64,000 bases of DNA from an uncultured Aquimarina sp. GTDB taxonomy: Bacteria > Bacteroidota > Bacteroidia > Flavobacteriales > Flavobacteriaceae. Under the pieces are notes generated by a model. It worked only from the letters and a program-made list of their open reading frames with translations, made no database searches and was not told the origin of the DNA. Position 1 is the first letter of the stretch, and every line of letters starts with the position of its first letter. Made by a program: the position numbers and the translations under genes. The stretch is taken from contig CANMDH010000029.1 of NCBI GenBank assembly GCA_947496555.1, positions 1 through 64,000 of the forward strand, written 5' to 3'. Below are positions 26,408 through 35,058 of this stretch, piece after piece.

Positions 26408-27616
26408 CTAAAAATACTTCGAAATAGAAATCCTAAAGAAACTATCTTCCCTAAAGTTAGAAAGTATAAGCTCGCTTTCATTTATATCGTTAAAGATTCG
26501 TGCTTCTACTTCTGCAGTCCATGTGCTACCAAAACGTCTAGATGCTTCAACACTGAAGATGGTACTACTAGATTCAAGATCGGTAATACCACCAATTAAA
26601 ATAGACGTGTCTTGAGTGTCGTTAAAAGCAATTCGGCTTCCGAAGAAAATATCATTTTGTAATGCATTCAACGCCAATTCATCGCGTTCATCATATAAAT
26701 ACTCTCCCAAAATGCCTATATCCAATCCGTTTCCATCTATATTAGAAAATGTATATTCTACGCCTGCAACAGCTGCAACGAAATCCTGGGCATCGGCATG
26801 ACGATATATAGATTCTAACTTCCATAGAAAGGCATCATGAGTGATTTGTAGATCAAGTCCGGTTTGATTAATCACAGGGTAAAAAGCATTAATATTTCCT
26901 ACTACATCAAAAACAAAGAGAGGTTCTCTTCCGGTTCCATAAAAATGAGAAATGCCAATATCAAAAATGTCAAAGTAGTGTTTCCATCTTATAGCAAAAT
27001 CTTGCCGCCATGCTGAAGCACCACTTTCATAAGTTAAATCATCTTTGTCAATTACCGTAGGAAAGCGCAATCGGCCTTTTTCACCAGCAAAGGTTCGTTT
27101 GCGATGGTAGGGCAGGTAGAAAAAATCAAAAGTCCCAAATTTTTCTGTGATCCAGGTAAATTGAGCCATGGGTTGTCCTAGTTTTTCTTCCCCATCAAAA
27201 GACTCTACGGCATCAGTTTGGTTAATAATGTCTACCAGGTGATTGCTTTCGGTAACACCCCAATATACTTTTTTAAGCCCAAGACTCAGCTCCCAATTAC
27301 TTTTTGCTTTTTGGTAATACAACTCGCGAATATCCCAGTGCGTTCTTTCTTCATCAACATCCAAACGAAAAAAACCTTTAAAATTGATACTCTCGTAGCC
27401 TTTGTTCCACTCAATTTTATACTCTGGTCGTATTGCCAGAGACGGAAAATGTTCCTCTTGTTCTTCAAAGAGAGCATCTTCATAAAAATAACGATACTCG
27501 GCTTCTAGTTCCAGCTCAAAATCATGAGTAACTTTTTTTTCATTTTGATCCTGAGAGTATGTACTTAATAAACTTCCAAACAATAAAAGGATGAAATGAA
27601 TTGATGTGATTTTCAT
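26408..27616 (-). CDS. outer-membrane beta-barrel protein of the RND cassette
   Basis: 402 residues: signal peptide (about 1-22, ending TYS), then alternating aromatic/charged strands throughout and a C-terminal Phe (RISISKYF), the usual outer-membrane barrel signature. It resembles the porin-like DUF1302-type proteins found with MMPL transporters, though I cannot confirm the family. Last gene of the minus-strand run TetR-RND-LolA-like-membrane protein-barrel; four bases from the previous gene. Likely the outer-membrane exit or acceptor. Confidence 0.75.
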   Translation of the reverse strand: MKITSIHFILLLFGSLLSTYSQDQNEKKVTHDFELELEAEYRYFYEDALFEEQEEHFPSLAIRPEYKIEWNKGYESINFKGFFRLDVDEERTHWDIRELYYQKAKSNWELSLGLKKVYWGVTESNHLVDIINQTDAVESFDGEEKLGQPMAQFTWITEKFGTFDFFYLPYHRKRTFAGEKGRLRFPTVIDKDDLTYESGASAWRQDFAIRWKHYFDIFDIGISHFYGTGREPLFVFDVVGNINAFYPVINQTGLDLQITHDAFLWKLESIYRHADAQDFVAAVAGVEYTFSNIDGNGLDIGILGEYLYDERDELALNALQNDIFFGSRIAFNDTQDTSILIGGITDLESSSTIFSVEASRRFGSTWTAEVEARIFNDINESELILSNFREDSFFRISISKYF

Positions 27617-27619
27617 AAA

Positions 27620-27988
27620 TTAATTTTTTAGGCGCTGATCCTTAACCAGGCCAAGAATGGTGATTAATATCCCAATTAAAATGATGAATAAAAGAGCCAT
27701 AAAGAATGGATTATTATAGATGAAGTAAAGTGTGATAGCACACAAACTGAAGAATAGGCGTATTGCAATAGTCCAAGTATACAATTCTTCAAACTTATAT
27801 CTAAATACGAGAGCCACCAAACTCCCTAAACCTAAAAACATCACTCCTAATAGATTCCCTAATTCGGGGGGATATGTTACATTGCTTTGTAATGTAGAAA
27901 ACACAAGACCAGGTCTTATTAATAGTAATGATCCACTAACCAAAAGGACTACTATGGGGTATAATAAACTTAGCCTCGTGTTTCTCAT
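27620..27988 (-). CDS. four-helix inner-membrane protein of the RND cassette
   Basis: 122 residues, four predicted membrane helices (about 8-26, 40-60, 72-90 and 95-115) with short loops. No family recognised. It lies between the LolA-like and barrel genes with gaps of 12 and 3 bases, so it is co-transcribed with them. Confidence 0.65.
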   Translation of the reverse strand: MRNTRLSLLYPIVVLLVSGSLLLIRPGLVFSTLQSNVTYPPELGNLLGVMFLGLGSLVALVFRYKFEELYTWTIAIRLFFSLCAITLYFIYNNPFFMALLFIILIGILITILGLVKDQRLKN

Positions 27989-28000
27989 GAGTTTTTTGTT

Positions 28001-28774
28001 TTATTTACCTGCTCTTTGAAGTGCCACTTGTGTAAAGTCTTCATCGGCAAGTGCTGCTTCAAAGTTATAATCACTGAACTCTAAAAGCGTCTCCTTGTTA
28101 CTTTGATGATTGACCATATTAAAGGTAAGTGCTCTCCAATGTTTTCCTTTGTACAATTTATAGTCACTATACGTAAGGGTTTTTAATAATGCGTTCTTTC
28201 GGTCATAAAACTCTACTTTTTCAAGACGATATCCTTTGTCTTTGTTGTAAGTAACAATACGTCTGGTATATCCAGATTTTGGATCCACAGGATCTTGCTC
28301 TACGATTAGTAGACTTCCTTTTTCTTCTAAAAATTTATACGAGTATTTTTCAACTTCTTGAGACGAAAGATCTTCGTAAGCAAATTCGCTACCCACAAAA
28401 GGGCCTGACTTGTTATTTGAAGAGATTCTTTTTACTCTTTTTATAGAAGGTAAAAATAGCCACTGATCGTCGGACCCAATTTTATGAGTAAAGGTAAGTG
28501 TCGAGGTACCTTTTACATCTTTTGGGCTGTTAAATACGATCAGGGATTTATCTCCGTCTTCAGTGAGTTCTAGGGTTTTGGTAATAAGTAAGCGTTCACT
28601 CGTTTGACCATTTTTATTTTTTAAGGTCATTTTTAAATTTACGGTAGAGCTTACAAAACCTTCATCTGCTTTTTCTGCTGCTTTGGCTATCTCAAGCCCA
28701 CGTTCTTCAGGACTTTGAGCTACCATTGTGATGATTCCGAATATTGCAATGATTGCAAAAACTATTTTTTTCAT
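28001..28774 (-). CDS. LolA-like outer membrane lipoprotein-sorting protein
   Basis: 257 residues with signal peptide (ending VAQ at about 19). The mature part has the pattern of the LolA-like family annotated 'outer membrane lipoprotein-sorting protein': LITKTLELTEDGDKSLIVFNSPKDVKGT, QWLFLPSIKRVKRI, SGPFVGSEFAYEDLS and KTLTYSDYKLYKGKHWRALTFNM. Likely a periplasmic hydrophobic-cargo carrier between the RND pump and the outer membrane. Not the housekeeping LolA. Confidence 0.82.
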   Translation of the reverse strand: MKKIVFAIIAIFGIITMVAQSPEERGLEIAKAAEKADEGFVSSTVNLKMTLKNKNGQTSERLLITKTLELTEDGDKSLIVFNSPKDVKGTSTLTFTHKIGSDDQWLFLPSIKRVKRISSNNKSGPFVGSEFAYEDLSSQEVEKYSYKFLEEKGSLLIVEQDPVDPKSGYTRRIVTYNKDKGYRLEKVEFYDRKNALLKTLTYSDYKLYKGKHWRALTFNMVNHQSNKETLLEFSDYNFEAALADEDFTQVALQRAGK

Positions 28775-28881
28775 TTTTTAAATATTTTACTGTTTTTATT
28801 AATAAAAGTTAGATAACAGCAGGATTCGTGTGATTCGCCTCCAGCCAACCGACGCGAACCCAGCTGTTGGTTATGATTTAA

Positions 28882-31263
28882 TCATTTATCTAATTGCATT
28901 TGTGGTTTTAGTTCTTTTGTCGTTGCGGTTGACTCACTTTTTCTGCTTATTAAAATCAATAGCGACGGAAGAAGAATAAAATCAATCACCAGTGCTGCAA
29001 CAATAATTATGACCGTTATTCTAGCCATATAACTGTTTAGTGCAAACGATGAGGTGGATAATACCGCAAATCCTGCCAAGAGAACAATGGTAGTAGTTAC
29101 CAATGCTTTTCCTACGGTCTCAAAAGCGTAAATGACAGCGCCTCTTGCATCATATCCCAGTTCGCGTCGAGCTCTTAAGAATTTACTCATGAAATGAACT
29201 GTGTCGTCCACGATAATCCCAAGGGTCATCCCAAAAACAATCACCATGCCTGTATTGATTTGAGCCTTGTACATTGCCCAGAAACCAAAACCTACTAACA
29301 CCGGAGTTACGTTAGGAATTATACTCAATAAGCCAAGTTTGAAATTTCGCAACGCAAGCATTAGTACCAATGAGATTAGTAACAATGCTATTATATTTCC
29401 TTTAAACATACTATCGGCCTGTCTGAAACCTAATTTTGAAAACATAAGTGTAGGACTTACGCCAATGGCATGCATTTCCTGAGGAGCATTACTCTGAAGC
29501 CAGCGTTCTGCTCTTTTTGAAAAAGCAATCATTTCGGCACTCGAGATATTTTCAATAGTAACCGTAACTCTTGTTTCGGATTTATCAACATTAATTTGAT
29601 TATTAAGGTCTAATCCAAATGGCAATGAGAGTTCATAAAGGAGTAGATATTGTGCCGCTTCTTCTCGGTTATTGGGCACCTGATAGTAACTCTCATCATC
29701 TCCATGCATAGAACGATTTACTCGACGTGCTACCTCACTAAAAGCATTTACATGAATAACTTCCGGTTGTTCATTTAACCAATCTTCAAATTCGTTTAAT
29801 TTTGTTAGATATTCAGGATTGTTGATTCCTCCGCTTTCTCCACTTCCAACAGAAAACTCAACATTATAAATTCCGGTTAGGTTTTCACTGATATAATCGG
29901 TATCACTTCTAAATTTTACGGTTTCATCAAAATAGTTGATAAACTCGTCATTAAATTGGTTTTTGGTAGCCAAAAATGTTAGCCCTCCAATAACCACTAA
30001 AGAAATAATAGTTAATCTTACAGGTTGCTTGGCAACAAAAAGTCCAAGATTGGTATACCAGCCTAACTTTTCTTTTGTTTCTTCTTTTCGTGCTTTTACC
30101 TTAATCGGTAAAATAGCCATAAGGGCGGGTAGTGCAGTGGTAGAGTATAAGAAAGCCATACTCATTCCAAATGCGGTAATGTTACCTAGATCCCAGAAAG
30201 GAGGAACATCACCGAAGTTCATAGTTAAGAACCCAATTACCGTAGTTAAACTGGTAATAAAAACGGGCATAAAATTAAGACGCATAGATTCGAGCAGTGC
30301 CTCTTTTTTGGTATATCCATCTTTACGCATTTTTTGTAGCATAGTGATCAGAATGTGAATACTGTCTGCTACTGCCAGAGTTAAAATCATGGTAGGAAAT
30401 ACCGAAGAGGGAGGAGTTAATTTGATCCCCATAATTCCTACAAACCCTATGGCGCTCATAATAGAAAATAGCACTACTACTAGAGTAGCTAATGTGCTAA
30501 AGAAACTCCTTGTTAAAATCAAAGTAGTGATGATCACTATAACAAGCATGATCATCGTAAGCATCAAATCTCTCATTGAAGACTCAAAAAATGCAGTATT
30601 TAAGGGAACCAATCCAGAAGAGTGTACATCAAAATTAGGATGTTTTACCTGAAAGTCTGCGATGGTTTTTCTTATAAAAGTAGTGACCTCGGGTATTTCT
30701 TTTGCACTGTCTTCACCCGGAAGCCGTACAGTAACGTTGATAGCAGTGACACTTCCACTTTCATTTAGTAAACGATTTACGAGTAGAGGCTCTTTTAACG
30801 CCTTTTCTTTGATCGATGCAATCTCCTCTTTGGATTTGGAAGCAGATTCGTACGATAAATCGTCAACATAAAGATCATCGCCTTGAGCACTTGTATGCTG
30901 AAAATTAGTAACAGCATCAACTCTAGAAGAGTATGGGGTATTCCAAGCTTCTGCAGTGAGTTTTTCGATAGCGATTAGGTTCTCCTTAGTAAAAATATCT
31001 CCATTTGATGGCGAAAGCACAATGATAACATTATCATCCTTGGTGTACTTTTCTTGCAAAGCATCAAATGCTTCTAATTCGGGATTAGATTCGCTAAAGA
31101 AAACATGATAGTCTCCATCAAATTCCATAGCGCCTTTCGATCCTAGCCCCAAAGCTAGAACCAAAGTAGTGATCAGAACGGACCATTTAAATTTGATTAC
31201 GAATTCGGCCCATTTTTTTGCAAACGCGTTGGTAGCGTTTCCTGCTTTTTTTAATGCATTCAT
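28882..31263 (-). CDS. RND/MMPL-family transporter
   Basis: 793 residues, 12 predicted membrane helices in the RND plan: one N-terminal helix, a periplasmic loop of about 180 residues, a five-helix block, a second loop and the second block. Conserved pieces include GLVPLNTAFFESSMRDLMLTM, a TLAVADSIHILI motif and the repeat-equivalent GMTLGIIVDDTVHFMSKF, with the acidic residues expected for proton relay. MMPL-type RND pumps move lipids or hydrophobic molecules. The promoter-side gap holds three copies of the TetR operator. A 107-base gap separates it from the LolA-like gene; nothing decisive is seen in it. Confidence 0.9.
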   Translation of the reverse strand: MNALKKAGNATNAFAKKWAEFVIKFKWSVLITTLVLALGLGSKGAMEFDGDYHVFFSESNPELEAFDALQEKYTKDDNVIIVLSPSNGDIFTKENLIAIEKLTAEAWNTPYSSRVDAVTNFQHTSAQGDDLYVDDLSYESASKSKEEIASIKEKALKEPLLVNRLLNESGSVTAINVTVRLPGEDSAKEIPEVTTFIRKTIADFQVKHPNFDVHSSGLVPLNTAFFESSMRDLMLTMIMLVIVIITTLILTRSFFSTLATLVVVLFSIMSAIGFVGIMGIKLTPPSSVFPTMILTLAVADSIHILITMLQKMRKDGYTKKEALLESMRLNFMPVFITSLTTVIGFLTMNFGDVPPFWDLGNITAFGMSMAFLYSTTALPALMAILPIKVKARKEETKEKLGWYTNLGLFVAKQPVRLTIISLVVIGGLTFLATKNQFNDEFINYFDETVKFRSDTDYISENLTGIYNVEFSVGSGESGGINNPEYLTKLNEFEDWLNEQPEVIHVNAFSEVARRVNRSMHGDDESYYQVPNNREEAAQYLLLYELSLPFGLDLNNQINVDKSETRVTVTIENISSAEMIAFSKRAERWLQSNAPQEMHAIGVSPTLMFSKLGFRQADSMFKGNIIALLLISLVLMLALRNFKLGLLSIIPNVTPVLVGFGFWAMYKAQINTGMVIVFGMTLGIIVDDTVHFMSKFLRARRELGYDARGAVIYAFETVGKALVTTTIVLLAGFAVLSTSSFALNSYMARITVIIIVAALVIDFILLPSLLILISRKSESTATTKELKPQMQLDK

Positions 31264-31277
31264 ATATTAAAAATTAG

Positions 31278-31292
31278 TTGACCAGTCGACTT
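31278..31292 (-). promoter_or_regulatory. TetR operator copy 1 (RND cassette)
   Basis: TTGACCAGTCGACTT, first of three related sites in the gap upstream of the RND gene, 15 bases before its ATG. The left ten bases are identical to copies 2 and 3. Confidence 0.6.
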
Positions 31293-31392
31293 GTATGCTG
31301 TTTTAAGAAGACATGATACAGGTTGTTGTGAGTTTTATGTTTAAGACGTATTAGATTTTGATATTAGGACAGGAACATTATAAAATAATTAG

Positions 31393-31407
31393 TTGACCAG
31401 TCGTCTA
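31393..31407 (-). promoter_or_regulatory. TetR operator copy 2 (RND cassette)
   Basis: TTGACCAGTCGTCTA, an imperfect inverted repeat (TTGAC/TAGAC half-sites, five-base spacer). Identical to copy 3. Confidence 0.65.
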
Positions 31408-31481
31408 TAGATCAAATAAATTTTTTTACTAAGTAAAATTAAAGTTTGTTTCATAGGTTTTTGTTATTAAACTATTAATAA

Positions 31482-31496
31482 TTGACCAGTCGTCTA
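31482..31496 (-). promoter_or_regulatory. TetR operator copy 3 (RND cassette)
   Basis: TTGACCAGTCGTCTA, identical to copy 2 and lying just past the stop codon of the TetR gene. Confidence 0.65.
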
Positions 31497-31512
31497 TAAA
31501 TATTAAAAAAAA

Positions 31513-32109
31513 TTATTTAAGAAGTACTGCCCTTACCATATTTAAAAAATTGTCAATCGGATAGGAACTTTGCATCTCCTTCATAGTGGTCATTGCTCCT
31601 TTACCCGCATCCTCGATAAAAGCCGCCATATCTGCCGCACTTACCGAGTTGTCAATTTCTCCGAGATCTTGAGCCTCCTGGATTACACTTGTTATAAGAG
31701 ACAGTATCGTTTGCTCTTTTTCAACAATAATAGTTCTAATTTGCTCATTATGCTCGGCCATTTCATTTCCCAAATTGCAAGCCATGCACCCCATCTTGCA
31801 GCCCATTTCTTCTTTTAAAACCTTAGCTCTATATTCATGGAAATCTAGAAGGCGTTGTTTAGGAGAAATAGAACTGTTTTTTAGAATTTCTCTAGCAGGA
31901 GCAAAGTTTGTATCAAAATACCTATTAATTGCCTTTACTGCAAAATCTTCTTTACTATCAAAATAAAAGTAAAAAGAACCTTTTGGAACCTCTGCGGCCT
32001 TTACAATGTCATTAACGCTAGTAGCATTATAACCTCGAGACCAAAGAATTTCCATACCTTTTTCTAAAAGGTAATCTGCTTTAATTTCATGTTTCAGGGT
32101 TTTAGACAT
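31513..32109 (-). CDS. TetR-family regulator of the RND cassette
   Basis: 198 residues. The N-terminal helix-turn-helix is at about 12-60 (ADYLLEKGMEILWSRGYNATSVNDIVKAAEVPKGSFYFYFDSKEDF). A cysteine cluster GCKMGCMACNLGNE at about 100-113 recalls TetR proteins with redox- or electrophile-sensing cysteines such as NemR, though sensing is not shown. Reads toward the RND gene; operators lie on both sides of it. Confidence 0.88.
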   Translation of the reverse strand: MSKTLKHEIKADYLLEKGMEILWSRGYNATSVNDIVKAAEVPKGSFYFYFDSKEDFAVKAINRYFDTNFAPAREILKNSSISPKQRLLDFHEYRAKVLKEEMGCKMGCMACNLGNEMAEHNEQIRTIIVEKEQTILSLITSVIQEAQDLGEIDNSVSAADMAAFIEDAGKGAMTTMKEMQSSYPIDNFLNMVRAVLLK

Positions 32110-32138
32110 CTTTTTCCTACTTTTCTTAATGCAAAAAT

Positions 32139-32153
32139 ATGACCACTCGTCTA
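32139..32153 (-). promoter_or_regulatory. TetR operator copy 4, upstream of the TetR gene itself
   Basis: ATGACCACTCGTCTA, 13 of 15 bases identical to copies 2 and 3, lying 29 bases before the TetR ATG. Suggests autoregulation. Confidence 0.6.
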
Positions 32154-32307
32154 GTAATTCAAAATTTTAAATGTTAAAATTTTCTTAGGGATCAACCTTG
32201 TTGTTTGAAAAAGCCTACTATAATTGATGTTCTAATAGTTTTTAACGCTGAATTAAACATTAAAAATTTAAAAAAAAAATTATATGCCCTCGTCAATAAA
32301 TAAAACC

Positions 32308-32336
32308 TATATTTGCAATTAGACAGATATGTCTAA
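32308..32336 (+). promoter_or_regulatory. promoter and perfect palindromic operator of the second TetR gene
   Basis: A perfect -7 element TATATTTG (32308-32315) is followed three bases later by the 18-base operator TTAGACA-GATA-TGTCTAA (32319-32336), whose 7-base arms are exact inverted repeats. The operator covers the expected transcription start. The TetR ATG follows six bases on. Confidence 0.75.
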
Positions 32337-32342
32337 GCTAAT

Positions 32343-32921
32343 ATGAATGTAAAGCACGACAAAAAAGATATACTAGAAATTGGTATGCGACTTTTTAGGT
32401 TAAATGGTTATCATAATACCGGTACCATTGAAATTATTAAAGAAGCTGGAATCTCGAGAGGTTCCTTTTACAACTTTTTTGTTGATAAAGAAGATTTTGG
32501 TATTCAGGTATTACAACACTATACTCGAGGTGCGATTGCCTATATGGAAACTTGTTTGAACAAGCCAAGCGAATCTCCATTGAAGTTAATTCTTGATATG
32601 TTTACCGATTTCATAGACACATATCGTGCAATGAATTACAAATGGGGCTGCCTTTTGGCCGGTTTTTCACTTGAACTAAGCCGTGTTGAACCTAATTTTG
32701 AAACCCATACCCACAATGAATTCGAATTATATGTGGGTTGTTTAGAAAAAGCAATAATCAAAGCTCAAAAGTTGGGTGAAGTAAGAATGGATAGAGAAGC
32801 TCGAGAATTATCTATTGCTATATTTTCACTTTACAATGGAGCATTACTAATGATGAAAGCAGGTATGCTGGATGAACCTCTAGAAGTGTTTCAAAAAAAT
32901 GTAATGAATTTGCTCAACTAA
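32343..32921 (+). CDS. TetR-family regulator (second)
   Basis: 192 residues. HTH at about 8-55 (ILEIGMRLFRLNGYHNTGTIEIIKEAGISRGSFYNFFVDKEDF). Closely related to the TetR gene at 34428 (shared NGYH, KEAGI, GSFYNFF and KEDF blocks) and likely a paralogue. A perfect palindrome sits at its promoter and a second copy lies between it and the next gene, so it likely represses itself and the downstream lipoprotein. Confidence 0.88.
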   Translation: MNVKHDKKDILEIGMRLFRLNGYHNTGTIEIIKEAGISRGSFYNFFVDKEDFGIQVLQHYTRGAIAYMETCLNKPSESPLKLILDMFTDFIDTYRAMNYKWGCLLAGFSLELSRVEPNFETHTHNEFELYVGCLEKAIIKAQKLGEVRMDREARELSIAIFSLYNGALLMMKAGMLDEPLEVFQKNVMNLLN

Positions 32922-32937
32922 ATTTTTTTAAATCAAA

Positions 32938-32970
32938 TAGACAAATATGTCTAATTAAATAAATGTCTAA
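32938..32970 (+). promoter_or_regulatory. second operator of the 32343 TetR protein plus half-site
   Basis: TAGACA-AATA-TGTCTA (32938-32953) repeats the palindrome seen upstream of the TetR gene, with the same 4-base spacer. A further half-site TGTCTAA follows at 32964-32970. Located 18 to 50 bases before the next ATG. Confidence 0.7.
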
Positions 32971-32987
32971 TTTTAATTTTTTAAACA

Positions 32988-33794
32988 ATGAAAAATGTAA
33001 ATCAAATTCTGTCAATCTTTGTTATTACATTGATGACATTAACTGCACAAGCTTGCGGCAAAACAAATAAGGAGACTGAAGCAAAAAAGGTTTCAGTTGT
33101 CAATAAGTTACCTGATCATCCTGGAGATGAGAAGACAACTTCGATCCCCACGAATGTTAAAACTCATAAGTTTACTATTAAAGCAGGAGCGATTGTAGAA
33201 GTACTGTATTTCAATACGGATAGTAAAACTTTTGAAAAAGCAGTAAAAGATTATGGTAAAGAAGCTTCAACAAATGGAGCAGAACTTTTAGCGAAGTTTG
33301 AAGTCATTAAAAAAGAGACTGAACGCCCTGTAACTCATATTGCCTTGGTGCAATGGACAGACCCTTCTCGATATGGCAAGGTTGCAGTAAATCTTACTAA
33401 AACCTTGGTAGATGTTGGCTTCTTTGGAGCGCAACAAGATACCCCGGTGATCTTACGCGATGATAAAATGTATGATTTTACCAGTGCATGGACTATTGCC
33501 ACAGATCCTTGTCAGATGCCGGCTCTCATGCAAATCTTAGGGGTGTATTTTGGAAAAATTGGTCCGGCACTTCAAAAATATGGGATTGCACAAACGGCTT
33601 TTGTAGGGCCCCATCCTGCAGCTCCAAAAACAAAATTGAAAACGTACACCCCACAAATGATGGGAGTTTTTCAATGGAATAGTGTAGAGGATCCATCAAA
33701 GTTTCAGGCTGATCCAATGTTCACAGAACATGTAGATATCAGAAATGCAATGATGAAGAAAATGGAATTTATTTATACAAAAGCGATGCTGTAA
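32988..33794 (+). CDS. lipoprotein of unknown function, probable ABM-like repeats
   Basis: 268 residues with signal peptide and likely lipidation at Cys23 (AQACGK). Two stretches look alike in layout: about 65-125 (AIVEVLYFNTDSKTFEKAVKDYG...HIALVQWTDPSRYG) and about 190-265 (GPALQKYGIAQTAFVGPHPAAP...MGVFQWNSVEDPSKFQADP). This suggests two ferredoxin-like (dimeric alpha-beta barrel/ABM-type) units. Family not recognised with confidence. Controlled by the adjacent TetR, judging from the operator. Confidence 0.65.
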   Translation: MKNVNQILSIFVITLMTLTAQACGKTNKETEAKKVSVVNKLPDHPGDEKTTSIPTNVKTHKFTIKAGAIVEVLYFNTDSKTFEKAVKDYGKEASTNGAELLAKFEVIKKETERPVTHIALVQWTDPSRYGKVAVNLTKTLVDVGFFGAQQDTPVILRDDKMYDFTSAWTIATDPCQMPALMQILGVYFGKIGPALQKYGIAQTAFVGPHPAAPKTKLKTYTPQMMGVFQWNSVEDPSKFQADPMFTEHVDIRNAMMKKMEFIYTKAML

Positions 33795-33897
33795 ATTCGG
33801 AAAACTGATGTGTAATACCTTCATTATTTTAGCAACCTTAGGTTACTATTTCTTTATTGAGGGTATTTTACATCATAATCAATTTAATCATAAGAAT

Positions 33898-34341
33898 ATG
33901 GATTTTGTAAAAGAAGAATTGGTCAAAAAATGGAAAGCCAATAAAAGATATACCCTTAAGATATTGGAAGCTATGCCTGAAGCAGCTTATGATTTTAAAC
34001 CTGAGGAAGGAATGAAAACATTTATAAGTCAGGCGAGTCACATTGCCAGTTGGTTGAGCAACCATATCACCAAAATAGAACCCATTGAGATGCCAAAAAT
34101 AAACAAATCTGGTAAAGCGGCCCTGATTACTTCAATTGACATCATGTTTGATCATATTATTGCCTATTTACAACAAATGAATGTCGAAATATTGAAGGAA
34201 GAAATTAAAATGTGGTATGGAAAGTCTAGTAAACTACGTATCCTTAATTTAATGGATAATCACCTGTCTCATCACCGAGGTCAAATGATTGTGTATCTAC
34301 GATTAAAAGGGATTAAACCACCTTCGTACATTGGTTGGTAA
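33898..34341 (+). CDS. DinB-family metal-binding four-helix protein
   Basis: 147 residues beginning MDFVKEELVKKWKANKRYTLKILEAMPE, a typical DinB opening. Potential metal ligands are His in ASHIASWLSNHI (about 44-52) and the C-terminal HLSHHRGQMIVYLRLKG. An in-frame upstream ATG would add a 30-residue hydrophobic leader (from 33808), but the DinB fold begins cleanly at the chosen start. DinB-like proteins often act as thiol-dependent transferases or hydrolases; the reaction here is unknown. Probably co-transcribed with the preceding lipoprotein. Confidence 0.8.
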   Translation: MDFVKEELVKKWKANKRYTLKILEAMPEAAYDFKPEEGMKTFISQASHIASWLSNHITKIEPIEMPKINKSGKAALITSIDIMFDHIIAYLQQMNVEILKEEIKMWYGKSSKLRILNLMDNHLSHHRGQMIVYLRLKGIKPPSYIGW

Positions 34342-34379
34342 ACATTTTGGATCTAAATGATTTAGCTTTACTGAATAAA

Positions 34380-34420
34380 TTAAACCAATTGGTCTAATTT
34401 AATTATTTTTTATATATTTG
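34380..34420 (+). promoter_or_regulatory. promoter and operator of the third TetR gene
   Basis: TTAAACC-AATT-GGTCTAA (34380-34397) is an 18-base near-perfect palindrome (one mismatch). It lies 15 bases upstream of a perfect -7 element TATATTTG (34413-34420). The TetR ATG is seven bases beyond. Confidence 0.7.
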
Positions 34421-34427
34421 AACCGAA

Positions 34428-35009
34428 ATGGGATATAAACATAACAAAGAAGAGATTTTAGAAACCGGATACCAGGTGCTGCGCAAGAATGGCTATCATG
34501 ATGTAGGTATTAACCAAATATTGAAAGAAGCGGGTATCCCAAAGGGTTCTTTTTATAACTTTTTTGAGTCTAAAGAAGATTTTGCAAGGCAGGTGATAGA
34601 ATACTATGGTTGTAACAATAGTAAATGGATAGAAACCCTTTTTGCGGAATCCGAAGAAACCCCAATTAATAAACTGAAATCATTTTACCAATTGTTGATA
34701 TCCTATAATGAACAGGATGACTATAACGGAGGCTGTTTAGTCAATACCATGAGTAATGAAATAGGGCGTAATAGTGATGTACTTGCCAAAGAGTTAAATC
34801 AACAGTTTATAGGTTGGTTAACTATTATCGCAGAGGTGGTATCGGAAGGACAAAAACTTGGTGAAATTACTACAGAATATACGGCTCTTGAAATCGCAGA
34901 ATACCTGCACTCGGGTTTTTTTGGTACGTTTTCTAGGATGAAAGTAACTAGAAGCCGTATTTATATGGATATTTGGATCAAAATGACTTTTGATTTTATA
35001 AAAGCTTAA
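34428..35009 (+). CDS. TetR-family regulator (third)
   Basis: 193 residues. HTH at about 8-55 (ILETGYQVLRKNGYHDVGINQILKEAGIPKGSFYNFFESKEDF). Paralogue of the TetR protein encoded at 32343. Its own palindrome differs from the 32343 operator mainly at the centre-proximal positions (GGTCTAA versus TGTCTAA), which may keep the two circuits separate. Likely autorepressor and regulator of the SRPBCC gene downstream. Confidence 0.88.
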   Translation: MGYKHNKEEILETGYQVLRKNGYHDVGINQILKEAGIPKGSFYNFFESKEDFARQVIEYYGCNNSKWIETLFAESEETPINKLKSFYQLLISYNEQDDYNGGCLVNTMSNEIGRNSDVLAKELNQQFIGWLTIIAEVVSEGQKLGEITTEYTALEIAEYLHSGFFGTFSRMKVTRSRIYMDIWIKMTFDFIKA

Positions 35010-35031
35010 AAAATTTTATATTTAAAATAAG

Positions 35032-35044
35032 TAGAACGGTCTAA
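35032..35044 (+). promoter_or_regulatory. half-operator of the third TetR between it and the SRPBCC gene
   Basis: TAGAACGGTCTAA carries the conserved GGTCTAA half of the upstream palindrome; the left half is poorly kept. It lies 14 bases before the SRPBCC ATG. Confidence 0.45.
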
Positions 35045-35058
35045 TTTTATTAGAATTT

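Noticed and set aside
28775-28881. GC-richer 107-base gap between RND and LolA-like genes as a mobile repeat or promoter
   Set aside because: No inverted ends, no second copy noticed and no -7 element; left unassigned.
29936-30871. Plus-strand open frames inside the RND transporter gene
   Set aside because: They are opposite-strand shadows of a protein with continuous family similarity; hydrophobic composition is expected from the complement.
33808-33897. Hydrophobic 30-residue leader for the DinB protein at 33898
   Set aside because: The DinB fold starts at the internal Met and the leader has no basic start or cleavage site; kept as an alternative only.
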